A DNA stretch of 64,000 bases from Facklamia sp964471435 (GTDB lineage: Bacteria; Bacillota; Bacilli; Lactobacillales; Aerococcaceae). Position numbers and translations under genes: made by a program. The notes below the pieces were generated by a model. The model made no database searches. It saw only the letters and a list, made by a program, of their open reading frames with translations, and was not told the DNA's origin. The stretch lies in NCBI GenBank assembly GCA_964471435.1, contig CAYYGA010000001.1, forward strand, positions 1 to 64,000. The letters run 5' to 3'. This document shows, in pieces, positions 34,799 through 43,588 of this stretch (positions are counted from its first letter, which is position 1; each line of letters begins with the position of its first letter).

Positions 34799-35227
34799 TT
34801 ATACTCCTTGAATAGCTGAATTTTCTTCATCCAACTGTAAAAATGACTGATCTTCAGTCGATTCAGTTTCAATCGATAAAATATGAACATTGACTTCATT
34901 TACAACTAAGTCTGTCATAAATAAAATTTGTTCTTTCACACGATCTTGAATGGCTAAGGCTACTTCAGGCACACTTTTACCATATTGGATGCTGACACTC
35001 ACATCGATGGCTAATCGATTATTTTCACGGCGCACTTTAGTGACTATGCCGCTGCGCTCGAATTTCAAAAATTTAGCTGCATCTAATCTGGCCAGGTTTG
35101 TTACTACTCCATCCACTTCGGAAGCTGCTTTAGTAGCGATACTTTCTAAAACACCTGTTGTAATATTGATTTCTCCCATACTCGCATCGGTTTGAGAATC
35201 AAAGGGAATTGCTTGATTTTTAGGCAT
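34799..35227 (-). CDS. Asp23/Gls24 family protein (YqhY-like)
   Basis: A 142-residue cytoplasmic protein. The Asp23/Gls24 core runs from about GEINITTGVLESIATKAASEVDGV to VNEVNVHILSIE. The YqhY type occurs next to acetyl-CoA carboxylase or nusB genes and has been linked to control of fatty acid synthesis in B. subtilis; accBC genes are not adjacent here. Short acidic tail. Likely co-transcribed with nusB and preceded by the peptidase gene (16-nt gap). Confidence 0.88.
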   Translation of the reverse strand: MPKNQAIPFDSQTDASMGEINITTGVLESIATKAASEVDGVVTNLARLDAAKFLKFERSGIVTKVRRENNRLAIDVSVSIQYGKSVPEVALAIQDRVKEQILFMTDLVVNEVNVHILSIETESTEDQSFLQLDEENSAIQGV

Positions 35228-35243
35228 TTACTAACCTCCTCGC

Positions 35244-36305
35244 TTAAATAATAATTAATTCTTTAGGACTCACATTTAAACTTTCGACACCATTTTCAGT
35301 AATCAGTAAATCATCTTCGATTCTGACCCCGCCTATATCCGGCAGGTAAATCCCTGGTTCATCTGTAATAACCATCCCAACTTCTACCGCCTGTTCATTT
35401 TTCCAGGAAATAGAAGGCATTTCATGTACATCCAATCCTAAACCGTGTCCGGTTGAGTGCCCGAAATAGTCTCCATAACCCTTTTCACTAATGTAGTCGC
35501 GGGCTAAAGCATCGATTTCTTTACCTGTCATGCCAGGCTTAGTTCCATCAATTACACGTTGATGGGCGGTTAACACAATATCATAGATTTCTTTCATTTG
35601 ATCAGAAATACTTCCTACAGCAATTGTACGTGTTATATCAGAAGAGTATCCTTGGTAGTAACAACCGAAATCAAGCGTCACTACATCTCCGGATTCAATA
35701 ATTTTTTCTGAAGCTACTCCATGGGGCATTGATGAACGAACACCACTGGCCACAATTGTATCAAATGACATAGCGGATGCACCCTTGGCTTTTAAAAAGC
35801 GTTCTAATTCATTAGCTACTTCTATTTCCGAAATACCCGGCTTAATAAAAGTTAAAATGTGTTCGAAGGCTTGATCTGTCATTTGACAAGCCTGATGAAT
35901 CAATGAAATTTCCGCTTGGTCTTTAATTTGACGTAATTCTTCTATAAAAGCTGTAGTAGGTTTGATTTGAGCTGTAAATAATTCTTGAACACCCAAATAC
36001 TGATCAACATTCATATTTGCAGCTTCGATCCCCACTGTTTCAACAGCTTCGGCTTGTAGAATTTGGTGAACTTCCTGATCAATGCCTTTTTGATGAATAC
36101 GAAGTTCAAACCCTTCAGCTTGTTGAGCTGCCTGACTGGTATAGCGGAAGTCAGTGATAAAATAAGCTTGTTTCATGGTGACTAAGACAGATCCGGCAGA
36201 ACCGGTAAAACCAGATAAATACCTTATGTTTTTTAAATCAGTCACAAAGAAAGCATCTAAATTCTGACTTTCCATTTTTTCTCTTAATCTATTTATCCGT
36301 TCCAT
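35244..36305 (-). CDS. M24 family Xaa-Pro peptidase
   Basis: A 353-residue creatinase-fold metallopeptidase. The N-terminal domain (NAFFVTDLKNIRYLSGFTGSAG-like start) is followed by the pita-bread domain with metal ligands in LDFGCYYQGYSSDITRT (two Asp), GHSTGHGLGLDVHE (His), TDEPGIY (Glu) and GGVRIEDDLL (Glu). It cleaves proline-containing peptides. Aminopeptidase P-like or prolidase-like specificity cannot be separated by eye. It lies 16 nt upstream of the Asp23-family gene, resembling B. subtilis yqhT in location and length. Confidence 0.9.
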   Translation of the reverse strand: MERINRLREKMESQNLDAFFVTDLKNIRYLSGFTGSAGSVLVTMKQAYFITDFRYTSQAAQQAEGFELRIHQKGIDQEVHQILQAEAVETVGIEAANMNVDQYLGVQELFTAQIKPTTAFIEELRQIKDQAEISLIHQACQMTDQAFEHILTFIKPGISEIEVANELERFLKAKGASAMSFDTIVASGVRSSMPHGVASEKIIESGDVVTLDFGCYYQGYSSDITRTIAVGSISDQMKEIYDIVLTAHQRVIDGTKPGMTGKEIDALARDYISEKGYGDYFGHSTGHGLGLDVHEMPSISWKNEQAVEVGMVITDEPGIYLPDIGGVRIEDDLLITENGVESLNVSPKELIII

Positions 36306-36332
36306 ACAATCCTTCTTCCTAAACTCTTGATC

Positions 36333-38060
36333 TTATTTATTGTCTTTTTCTGAACTAGTTTGACGTGCGCGGACTCCTTTGTTTATATCCAGCAGTACCG
36401 GCAAAATCATAGGTGACCTTTGCGTTCGTTCATAAATTAACTCGGGTAATTCTTCAAATATTAAATCACGAATCAAGCGTTCATTCACATTATTGCCATT
36501 TTCATTTAAACCCCGATTAATCATCGAGCGCAACTGCTGTTGAATTTCACTGATAAACTCTCCCGATTCCCGCATGTAAATAAAACCGCGTGACATAATA
36601 TCGGGTCCGGAAACAAGTTGTTTTGCCTCATAATCTATGGTCGCCGTTACAATAATCAAGCCCTGTTCTGAAAGATATTTACGGTCTCTTAAGACAATAT
36701 TTCCGATATCTCCCACACCTGATCCATCAACATAAATATCCTGTGCTGGAAAGCGTCCGGCAATTCGAGCAGAATCTTGAGTCACTGCTAAAACATCTCC
36801 ATTAGACATAACAAAACAGTTTTCGGCCGGGATGCCGGTTTCTTGAGCTAATTCAGCTTGAATACTTAACATGCGGTACTCCCCATGGACCGGCATGAAA
36901 TATTTAGGCTTCATTAAACGCAACATCAACAGTTGTTCCTGCTGTCCGCCGTGGCCGGAAGTATGAATATTATTGAGTTTGCCATGAATTACTTTGGCTC
37001 CTTGTTCAGATAATTGATTGATTACCCGATTGACGCTCATTGTATTTCCCGGAATAGGCGAGCTGGAAAAGATCACTGTATCATCAGGTTGCAAGCTTAT
37101 CTGACGGTGGGTTCCATTCGCAATACGGCTTAAAGCTGCCATTGGTTCTCCTTGTGAACCGGTACAAAGAATTAAGATTTCATTCGCCGGATAGCGGTTG
37201 ATGTCTTTAGCATCAATAAATACTTCCTCACCTTGATCATCAATATAACCTAATTCCCGTCCAGTCCGGATAGAAGACTCCATTGAACGTCCGAAAACAG
37301 CAACTTTCCTGCCAGTTCTACGGGCAGTCTCAACCGCCTGCTGTAAGCGTGAGATATTCGAAGCAAAGGTCGCAAATATAATCCGGCCTTCTTCTTTTTG
37401 AATAATATTATGAATAGACTGACCGACCACTTTTTCCGATTTGGTGAAGGTTGGAATTTCAGCGTTGGTAGAATCCCCTAAGAGCACCAATACTCCTTCG
37501 TCCCCTATTTTTGCCATCCGGTGTAAATCTGCCGGCTCTCCCACCGGCGTAAAGTCAAATTTATAATCTCCTGTAAAAACGATATTGCCTGGAGGTGTTT
37601 TTACTACCACTCCATAGGCTTCAGGTATCGAGTGTGTCGTCAAATAAAAACTGACACTTGTCTTACGGAACCGAATGACTGAATCTTCATTAATCTCATG
37701 TATTTCAGCATCCCGCAGCAAACCGCGTTCTTGAAGTTTATTCCGAATTAAAGCTGCAGCCCATCTTCCCGCATAAATTGGAACATTTATTTGTTGTAAT
37801 AGAAAAGGTATCCCACCAATATGATCTTCATGACCATGTGAGATGACCAAAGCTTTTATTTTATGTCTATTTTGAAGTAGGTATTGGTAATCAGGAATAA
37901 CATAATCGATTCCTAATAGTTCATCTTCAGGAAACATTATCCCACTGTCCAGCAGAATAATTTCATCTTGAAATTGGACACCATACATGTTCTTGCCAAC
38001 TTCATTCAGCCCTCCTAAGGCGAAAATTCCTACTTCATTATTTTTTACATTAACTGCCAT
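36333..38060 (-). CDS. rnjA: Ribonuclease J (J1 type)
   Basis: A 575-residue metallo-beta-lactamase/beta-CASP ribonuclease, with 5'-to-3' exonuclease and endonuclease activity, central to mRNA turnover in Firmicutes. The zinc motif HGHEDH (75-80), the later His in GDYKFD and HGEYRML regions, and the beta-CASP stretch (STNAEIPTFTKSE, ATFASNISRLQQ) are present. It starts 2 nt after rpoY; the rpoY-rnjA pair is the arrangement found for RNase J1. Confidence 0.95.
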   Translation of the reverse strand: MAVNVKNNEVGIFALGGLNEVGKNMYGVQFQDEIILLDSGIMFPEDELLGIDYVIPDYQYLLQNRHKIKALVISHGHEDHIGGIPFLLQQINVPIYAGRWAAALIRNKLQERGLLRDAEIHEINEDSVIRFRKTSVSFYLTTHSIPEAYGVVVKTPPGNIVFTGDYKFDFTPVGEPADLHRMAKIGDEGVLVLLGDSTNAEIPTFTKSEKVVGQSIHNIIQKEEGRIIFATFASNISRLQQAVETARRTGRKVAVFGRSMESSIRTGRELGYIDDQGEEVFIDAKDINRYPANEILILCTGSQGEPMAALSRIANGTHRQISLQPDDTVIFSSSPIPGNTMSVNRVINQLSEQGAKVIHGKLNNIHTSGHGGQQEQLLMLRLMKPKYFMPVHGEYRMLSIQAELAQETGIPAENCFVMSNGDVLAVTQDSARIAGRFPAQDIYVDGSGVGDIGNIVLRDRKYLSEQGLIIVTATIDYEAKQLVSGPDIMSRGFIYMRESGEFISEIQQQLRSMINRGLNENGNNVNERLIRDLIFEELPELIYERTQRSPMILPVLLDINKGVRARQTSSEKDNK

Positions 38061-38062
38061 AA

Positions 38063-38278
38063 TTAAAAATCAACAACCTCGAAATCGGGGTTGTTTTCCC
38101 TTTCATATTCTAAATGTGCCTCATCTAATTCCTGCACATATTCTATATTGTATGGTGTATTTTTAGTTAATTTATCGATTGCCTCTACACGGTTTTCTGC
38201 TTCCACATAGATTGATTGAGTATTTTCTCTTCTTGGTACTTGAGAATCGCTTTCTTGATATAAAATTTTAAAAATCAT
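38063..38278 (-). CDS. rpoY: RNA polymerase epsilon subunit
   Basis: A 71-residue protein of the YkzG/RpoY family (DUF1447) that binds the core polymerase of Firmicutes. The MIFKILYQE start and YVEAENRVEAIDKL match the family, and the gene is directly upstream of rnjA as in B. subtilis. Promoter details in the 190-bp gap to comGA were not resolved. Confidence 0.93.
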   Translation of the reverse strand: MIFKILYQESDSQVPRRENTQSIYVEAENRVEAIDKLTKNTPYNIEYVQELDEAHLEYERENNPDFEVVDF

Positions 38279-38441
38279 TTTCTTACACTCCTTTAATTTT
38301 TGGGTTGAACTGGATGCTGAGTTTTACCTACTCGCGGTTAATTTATTTTAACATACTTTATTTTTCAAGTATAGGTGAAGCGGTTTTAACAACCTAAGAG
38401 GAATTAAAAGAACCTATTTTCTAAAATAAAGTGTATTTATT

Positions 38442-38452
38442 ACTAGACTAGT
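38442..38452. repeat. Small palindrome before comGA
   Basis: ACTAG-A-CTAGT, a perfect inverted repeat centred at 38447, ends a few bases before the comGA ribosome binding site (AAGGTGA). It could be a regulatory site or chance; no streptococcal ComX box (TACGAATA) was seen in the gap. Confidence 0.3.
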
Positions 38453-38468
38453 CAAAAAAGGTGATTCT

Positions 38469-39551
38469 ATGATAGAAAACGAAGCTAAGATTCTCATTTC
38501 ACAAGCTGTTAAACAAAATATCTCAGATATTCATATTATGCCTTCCGAGCATAATTACTCTGTCCACTTTCGCTCAAATGGTTATTTAATAGAATGGGGT
38601 GTGAAAGACTTAAGTTGGGGCAAACGTCTTATTTCCTATTTCAAGTTTTTGGCGGATATGGACGTTGGAGAAAAAAGACGTCCTCAATCCGGAGCTTGTG
38701 AGTTTAACTATTCTTCAAAAGCTGGTGAGGAAAACCTGCAGGTAGAACTTCGATTCTCTACTATTACTAATGTCAATTTATTAGAGTCCCTGGTTATCCG
38801 GGTCATTTTCAGTCAGCATAATCAGTCGACGCTTATTAATACTTATTTTCCCCAGGATCTCACTATCATGCGGCAGCTTATCCAACGTAAAAGTGGCTTG
38901 GTTTTATTTTCCGGGCCAGTTGGCTCAGGGAAAACAACCACCATCTATCAGTTATTACGTGAACGGGCAGTCGAAGAAGCTATTCAAGTCATTACAATGG
39001 AAGATCCGGTAGAAATTCATGAGCCGGCCTTCTTACAAACACAGGTCAATGAAAAAGCCAATATCAATTATGATTTACTGATTAAATCTGCCTTACGGCA
39101 TCATCCAGACATTTTATTTATCGGAGAAATACGCGATGAAGAAACGGCCCGTATGACTATCCGCGGTGCTCTTACCGGTCATCTGATGATAGCTACCATA
39201 CATGCACGGGATACTGCCGGCGTCATCGCCCGTCTACAGGAACTCAACATAAGTTATGAGCAGTTGAAACAAACATTAATCGGGGTCATATCACAAAGAT
39301 TAGTCCCCTGCTATTGCAATATCTGCCATACAAGCGGATCCATCGAATGTAGTCATATTCCAAAACATTTTAAACGAGCTGCCATCTTCGAATTATTAGA
39401 AAGCGACAATTTAAAACTCCTTTTTCAGCATGACAGCTTTAATCAATTTCAGATTGAGTTGGCGGGTTATAGTTTAAATCATAAGTTGAGAAAGGCCTGG
39501 GCATATGGATTCATCGACAGTAAAAACTACCGGCATTTTGAAATTATTTAA
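38469..39551 (+). CDS. comGA: ComGA competence pilus assembly ATPase
   Basis: A 360-residue GspE/PilB-type ATPase that drives the competence pilus. Walker A GPVGSGKT (149-156), the Asp box, Walker B ILFIGEIRD (about 215-223) and the His box around TIHARDTAG are complete. A Cys cluster in VPCYCNICHTSGSIEC probably binds zinc. It is slightly longer than the streptococcal enzyme owing to its C-terminal tail. It opens a seven-gene plus-strand operon and overlaps comGB. Confidence 0.95.
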   Translation: MIENEAKILISQAVKQNISDIHIMPSEHNYSVHFRSNGYLIEWGVKDLSWGKRLISYFKFLADMDVGEKRRPQSGACEFNYSSKAGEENLQVELRFSTITNVNLLESLVIRVIFSQHNQSTLINTYFPQDLTIMRQLIQRKSGLVLFSGPVGSGKTTTIYQLLRERAVEEAIQVITMEDPVEIHEPAFLQTQVNEKANINYDLLIKSALRHHPDILFIGEIRDEETARMTIRGALTGHLMIATIHARDTAGVIARLQELNISYEQLKQTLIGVISQRLVPCYCNICHTSGSIECSHIPKHFKRAAIFELLESDNLKLLFQHDSFNQFQIELAGYSLNHKLRKAWAYGFIDSKNYRHFEII

Positions 39552-40575
39552 GGGGACACCTTATAAAATACCAGTTACCCTGCAGGCTTTTTTCTTTAAA
39601 ACATTATCTGAAATGTTGACCGAAGGGTTTTCAATTAATCAAAGCCTGCAGTTTATGAAATTACTTTTACCTAAACAGCATTCAGCCCTCCAATTGGTAA
39701 TAGATAATTTGTCGAGGGGGCAAAACTTTGAGCTTTCCTTAGAAGATTTAGGATTTTCTGCTCAAATTACGGCCCAGATATTTTTTGCTCAAAGACAGGG
39801 CCGATTCGCAGAAACATTACTGGAAATCTCAGACCATCTTGCGCTGCTGGCTGATTATCGTAAGCAGCTGGCTAAAGCCTTAATTTATCCCATTTTATTA
39901 AGTAGTTTCCTGATTGCTCTTCTTTTTGGTATGCGGTCTTTTATGCTGCCGCAAATCATGACCTTTATTTCTGAAGAAACCTTTCAAGAAAATGTTACTG
40001 CCCGTTTGTTAATTCTTTTCTTCACATTTTTACCTCAAATAACTTTATTTTTGGTCGGTGGTTTTTTAGTAGTTTATCTCCTTGTTGATTTTTATTTGAT
40101 GCGTCTGTCTGAATTAAAGAGATTCCAACTTTTAGTTAAAGTTCCTTTTTTAAAAAAGATTGTACGTCAGTATTGTTCTTATCGTTTAGCCAAAGAGTTA
40201 GGATATTTTTTTAACAGTGGTTTTTCTATTCAACAGACAATTGAATTATGGATTACATACCCTATTGATCCTTTTTTTACTGAACTGGCGCAGGCGCTGA
40301 AAAATAACTTTTTACAAGGAACTGCTTTACAGGAGACGATTGAAGATTTGGATATCTTTACTTCTGTGCTGCCGGTGGTAATTTACCAAGGAGAACTGAC
40401 TAATCAAACTGCTCATAAGTGCCGGCTGTATGCATCTAAAACGTTTGCTGATTTACTGGAATCAATTAATAAAAAGATTACTTATATCCAACCCCTGCTC
40501 TTTATTTTAATAGCACTTTTAGTGATGGCCATGTATTTGGTTATGATGTTACCTATGTTGACAATGGAAATTTAA
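39505..40575 (+). CDS. comGB: ComGB competence pilus membrane platform protein
   Basis: A 356-residue GspF/PilC-family protein with two type II secretion F domains and about three membrane segments (near residues 125-145, 170-195 and the C-terminus). It anchors the pilus assembly at the membrane and is the partner of ComGA. The start at 39505 overlaps the last 47 nt of comGA, so translation is coupled. Confidence 0.93.
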   Translation: MDSSTVKTTGILKLFKGTPYKIPVTLQAFFFKTLSEMLTEGFSINQSLQFMKLLLPKQHSALQLVIDNLSRGQNFELSLEDLGFSAQITAQIFFAQRQGRFAETLLEISDHLALLADYRKQLAKALIYPILLSSFLIALLFGMRSFMLPQIMTFISEETFQENVTARLLILFFTFLPQITLFLVGGFLVVYLLVDFYLMRLSELKRFQLLVKVPFLKKIVRQYCSYRLAKELGYFFNSGFSIQQTIELWITYPIDPFFTELAQALKNNFLQGTALQETIEDLDIFTSVLPVVIYQGELTNQTAHKCRLYASKTFADLLESINKKITYIQPLLFILIALLVMAMYLVMMLPMLTMEI

Positions 40576-40587
40576 AGGAGAATTTAC

Positions 40588-40917
40588 ATGATAAATAAAT
40601 ATAAACAGATAATAAAAAACAAACGTTTTAAAAGCGGCTTTACTTTGATAGAAATGCTGGTGGTTTTAGTAGTGGTAGCTTTACTGATGGCAATTATTAT
40701 TCCTAATGTGGCCGGGCAGCGAAGCCGGATCGATGAACAGGCAAAAGAAAACATTACCGAAATAATCATTACCCAGGCCGAGACTTATCGTTTAGTTGAA
40801 GGACCTGCTGAGGAGCCTGTGACTGTCACTCTCCTGCACTCCAGCGGCTATATTACTGAAAAACAGATGGACGAAGCTTTAAAATATTTTCAAGGCGGTA
40901 TAATTGATATTCCATAG
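40588..40917 (+). CDS. comGC: ComGC major competence pseudopilin
   Basis: A 109-residue prepilin. The prepilin peptidase site is in KSG-FTLIEML followed by a 20-residue hydrophobic helix with the conserved Glu at +5. It forms the shaft of the DNA-uptake pilus after processing by ComC, which is not in this window. An AAAGGAG ribosome binding site precedes the ATG. Length is normal. Confidence 0.94.
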   Translation: MINKYKQIIKNKRFKSGFTLIEMLVVLVVVALLMAIIIPNVAGQRSRIDEQAKENITEIIITQAETYRLVEGPAEEPVTVTLLHSSGYITEKQMDEALKYFQGGIIDIP

Positions 40918-41371
40918 AAACAAGAGGGGACAAAAGAAACTTTCCCTCAATAAAAACAGGGCTTTCACTCTTATGGAAGCCCTCTTGGTGTTAATGGTGA
41001 CGGCCCTAATGATTTCCTTATTTTCTTATCTTCCGACCCAAAGAATTTCTCAATCAATCGAATTGAAACAGTTTCAAGATTATTTAACCAGTCAACTCTA
41101 CTCAGCTCAGGAAAAAGCTTTAATTGAGCAGGGACAAATTAGTGTGATCTTTACCCCTTTCAAACCCATCCAGTTTTATAACCATCAATCCAGCAGGGTT
41201 TATCTCACAATAAATCCTCCGGCTGATTGGCAGGTGCTGACTCAGCACAATTTCTACTACAATTCCTGGGGCCGAGTAAATAACTTTAAAACGGTGATGT
41301 TTCAAGATCAAGCAGGCAGTAGAATTCAACTGGTATTTCAACTGGGAAGTGGACGCTTTGAATTCAAATAA
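40904..41371 (+). CDS. comGD: ComGD minor pseudopilin
   Basis: A 155-residue prepilin with the motif NRAFTLMEALLVL and one hydrophobic helix. The Gly at -1 is replaced by Ala, which still fits the peptidase. Start is TTG at 40904 behind AAGGCGG, overlapping the end of comGC by 14 nt. Minor pilin of the DNA-uptake pilus. Confidence 0.88.
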   Translation: MIFHRNKRGQKKLSLNKNRAFTLMEALLVLMVTALMISLFSYLPTQRISQSIELKQFQDYLTSQLYSAQEKALIEQGQISVIFTPFKPIQFYNHQSSRVYLTINPPADWQVLTQHNFYYNSWGRVNNFKTVMFQDQAGSRIQLVFQLGSGRFEFK

Positions 41372-41708
41372 TAAAAGAGGATTTACTTTACTTGAAGCAC
41401 TCATTGGTCTGGTGGTCTTCTCCTGGATGTTGAGTCTTTATATCCCCGGCTACATTCACCAGCTGCAGCATTTTCAGCAAAAGCAGGAAGAAACACTAAA
41501 ATGGCAGAATTTTTATCAGTTGATTCAACTGGCCTTGGAGTTTGAAAACAAAGAAGAAGGTTGGACGGCTGTAGAAGATACAATCAATATTCTCAATTCC
41601 ATTCAAGAATACCAAATTAATTCCTTTTCTTATCAAGATTACCAATGCTTTATTTCTTTTTCTGACGGGAGTGAGTTAGTCGTTGAAATTGAAGCTGTCT
41701 TTCATTAA
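41349..41708 (+). CDS. comGE: ComGE minor pseudopilin
   Basis: A 119-residue prepilin with KRGFTLLEALIGL and a single N-terminal hydrophobic helix. It starts with GTG at 41349 inside the end of comGD (23-nt overlap). The name follows the operon position; the weakly conserved minor pilins are assigned by order, not by strong similarity. Confidence 0.8.
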   Translation: MDALNSNNKRGFTLLEALIGLVVFSWMLSLYIPGYIHQLQHFQQKQEETLKWQNFYQLIQLALEFENKEEGWTAVEDTINILNSIQEYQINSFSYQDYQCFISFSDGSELVVEIEAVFH

Positions 41709-42150
41709 AAACCTTACTTTTCAAAATCCATTCAAGAAAAAAGGTTTTACTCTGTTGGAAAGTCTTTTAACTTTAATGATTTTTTCTTTAATTATGCATG
41801 CCTTAATGATGAGTGTCCAAAGCTTTAATCGTTTAAATTTAGTAAAAAAAAGTGACCGAACTTTAGAATGGCAGAACTTCACCATTTTATTTCAGAGGGA
41901 ATTAGATCAATTCACCATCAACTCAGTTTCAGCTAAAGATATTAATTTAGCTGAACGACAAGGTGAAGGACTTTCTTTTCAGATTATTTTACACAATCAA
42001 AAAATCTACCGCAGGCCGGGTCATCACCCTTACTTATATGGAGTCAAAGATTGGCAGATTAATCTTAACGGGACTTTTTTAAATCTTCTAGTTGAAATGA
42101 ATGAAGGTCAAATCTTTTACGGCAGTTTTAAAGTCAGTCTGCCTGACTAG
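41683..42150 (+). CDS. comGF: ComGF minor pseudopilin
   Basis: A 155-residue prepilin with the cleavage motif KKGFTLLESLLTL preceded by a 20-residue basic leader. Start is TTG at 41683 behind GGGAGTGAG, overlapping comGE by 26 nt. The C-terminal part (WQNFTILFQRELDQF, REGEGLSFQ-like region) fits the ComGF family. Confidence 0.86.
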   Translation: MKLKLSFIKNLTFQNPFKKKGFTLLESLLTLMIFSLIMHALMMSVQSFNRLNLVKKSDRTLEWQNFTILFQRELDQFTINSVSAKDINLAERQGEGLSFQIILHNQKIYRRPGHHPYLYGVKDWQINLNGTFLNLLVEMNEGQIFYGSFKVSLPD

Positions 42151-42170
42151 TCTGGCTAATAGGTGATAGG

Positions 42171-42977
42171 ATGAAAAAATACAGCAATAAGAAGAAACAT
42201 AAAAAAGCTCTTATTTTACCCTTAACTCTGAGTTTTATGTTAATCAGTCAACTAAGTTATTGGGGATTATTGCATTTACAAAAAAACCAACTGCAGCGAC
42301 TGCAGCAGATGACTGCCTATTATCAAGCCGAAATTCAACAAATCCTTGTAAAGGATCAACTTGATTTAACCAGGCCGCAAGAGCTGACAAATAATTTTTC
42401 ACGTCATATATATCAGCAACTTATAGACTTTCAAGAACACAATTTAGACATTCAAAACTTTATGATTAAATCTTCCAGCGATAAAGAATTAGTTTTACCT
42501 CAATATGGCTGGCTGGACATTTCGCTCAATGAAGAGGAAGAAAGGATTTTGGTTTACAAGATTAAAGTCTATTTGGATAAGAATTTATTCAAGTTTCTTA
42601 AAAATCATCCGGACCTTTACTTTTCCGGTCTTTTATCCAGCAAACTCTTTCCCCAAGATTTTTTATTTTTGGAGCAAGTTAATCCCAACCCTTTTCCATT
42701 CATGCTTGATGAATTGTTAGATATATTCTTTCAAGCTGATTATGAACTGGTGAAAAACACGACCCATCGAAAATTATATAATTGGAGCTTTGATGCGTAT
42801 CAAGACATTGCAGTAGAGTTTATTTTCAATACCGGGAAGACCACTCTTTATCAAACTAACAGTCAATATATAATGGATTCTGAAATTGAAATGAACACTC
42901 TCAATCGTTCAATCTCTTATCCTTTACCTCAAGGACAGTATTTACTTCAATGGGAAGGATATATTTTAAAAAGATGA
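42171..42977 (+). CDS. ComGG-like protein, last gene of the comG operon
   Basis: A 268-residue protein with a basic N-terminus (KKYSNKKKHKKA) and one hydrophobic segment at about residues 13-30. No FTLxE prepilin site is visible. The first 100 residues resemble ComGG, an unusual minor pilin, in pattern only; ComGG proteins are usually 90-130 residues, so this one is about twice the normal length. It follows comGF by 20 nt and ends before a strong terminator, so it belongs to the operon. The extra C-terminal 150 residues have no recognised domain. Confidence 0.65.
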   Translation: MKKYSNKKKHKKALILPLTLSFMLISQLSYWGLLHLQKNQLQRLQQMTAYYQAEIQQILVKDQLDLTRPQELTNNFSRHIYQQLIDFQEHNLDIQNFMIKSSSDKELVLPQYGWLDISLNEEEERILVYKIKVYLDKNLFKFLKNHPDLYFSGLLSSKLFPQDFLFLEQVNPNPFPFMLDELLDIFFQADYELVKNTTHRKLYNWSFDAYQDIAVEFIFNTGKTTLYQTNSQYIMDSEIEMNTLNRSISYPLPQGQYLLQWEGYILKR

Positions 42978-43016
42978 AATAAGAACTTGATGACAAAACC
43001 GGATCTTATAGTTGTC

Positions 43017-43069
43017 AAAAAACCTAATGATAGAGCCATAACTATCCGGCTTCTATCATTAGGTCTTTT
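43017..43069. terminator. Bidirectional terminator between comG and smpB
   Basis: Twelve-base-pair stem CCTAATGATAGA (43023-43034) with TCTATCATTAGG (43052-43063), plus an inner GCC/GGC, flanked by AAAAAA and TTTT. It serves the convergent comG and rnr-smpB units. Confidence 0.9.
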
Positions 43070-43085
43070 GAATCTATCTATTGAT

Positions 43086-43553
43086 TTAATAGTTGTCTTT
43101 TAATGCTCGATCAATATCACGCTTAGCTTGTTGTTCCTTTAAGGAATGGCGTTTATCATAAAGGTTTTTACCTTTGGCCAAGCCGATTAAAACTTTTGCA
43201 CGTCCTCTAACCAAGTATACTTTTAAAGGGACGATTGTTACCCCTTTTTGTCTAACTTCTTGACTCAATCTGGTTATTTCTTTTTTATGAAGTAATAATT
43301 TACGATCTCTAATTGGATCGTGGTTAAATATATTTCCATGTTCATAAGGACTGATATGTACATTTTTTAACCATGCTTCGCCATTAGAAAAGGAGATGAA
43401 GCCATCTTGCAGGTTCATTTTTCCTGCACGAATTGATTTAATTTCCGTTCCTTTTAATACTAAGCCAGCTTCAACTGTTTCTAAAATATGATAATCGTGT
43501 CTGGCTTTACGATTTTGAGCCAATGGTTTATCTTTGACAATTGGTTTAGCCAT
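43086..43553 (-). CDS. smpB: SsrA-binding protein SmpB
   Basis: A 155-residue OB-fold protein that carries tmRNA to stalled ribosomes. The start (LAQNRKARHDYHILETVEAGLVL), GTEIKSIRAGKMNL and the basic C-terminal tail KRDIDRALK are typical. It follows rnr by about 35 nt in the conserved secG-est-rnr-smpB order. No tmRNA gene was found next to it. Confidence 0.96.
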   Translation of the reverse strand: MAKPIVKDKPLAQNRKARHDYHILETVEAGLVLKGTEIKSIRAGKMNLQDGFISFSNGEAWLKNVHISPYEHGNIFNHDPIRDRKLLLHKKEITRLSQEVRQKGVTIVPLKVYLVRGRAKVLIGLAKGKNLYDKRHSLKEQQAKRDIDRALKDNY

Positions 43554-43588
43554 ACTTTCCCTCCATTCTAAGATTAGGGAAAGATACT

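Noticed and set aside
38279..38468. ComX or ComK box upstream of comGA
   Set aside because: No TACGAATA. The AAAA and TTTT blocks near 38406-38419 are 7 bp apart, not the 5 bp of a ComK half-site pair.
43012..43022. TTGACA-like -35 on the minus strand near 43014
   Set aside because: It lies inside the convergent comG/smpB terminator and has no -10 leading to a gene.
42978..43085. tmRNA (ssrA) next to smpB
   Set aside because: The gap of about 110 bases holds only a terminator; far too short and without tRNA-like ends.
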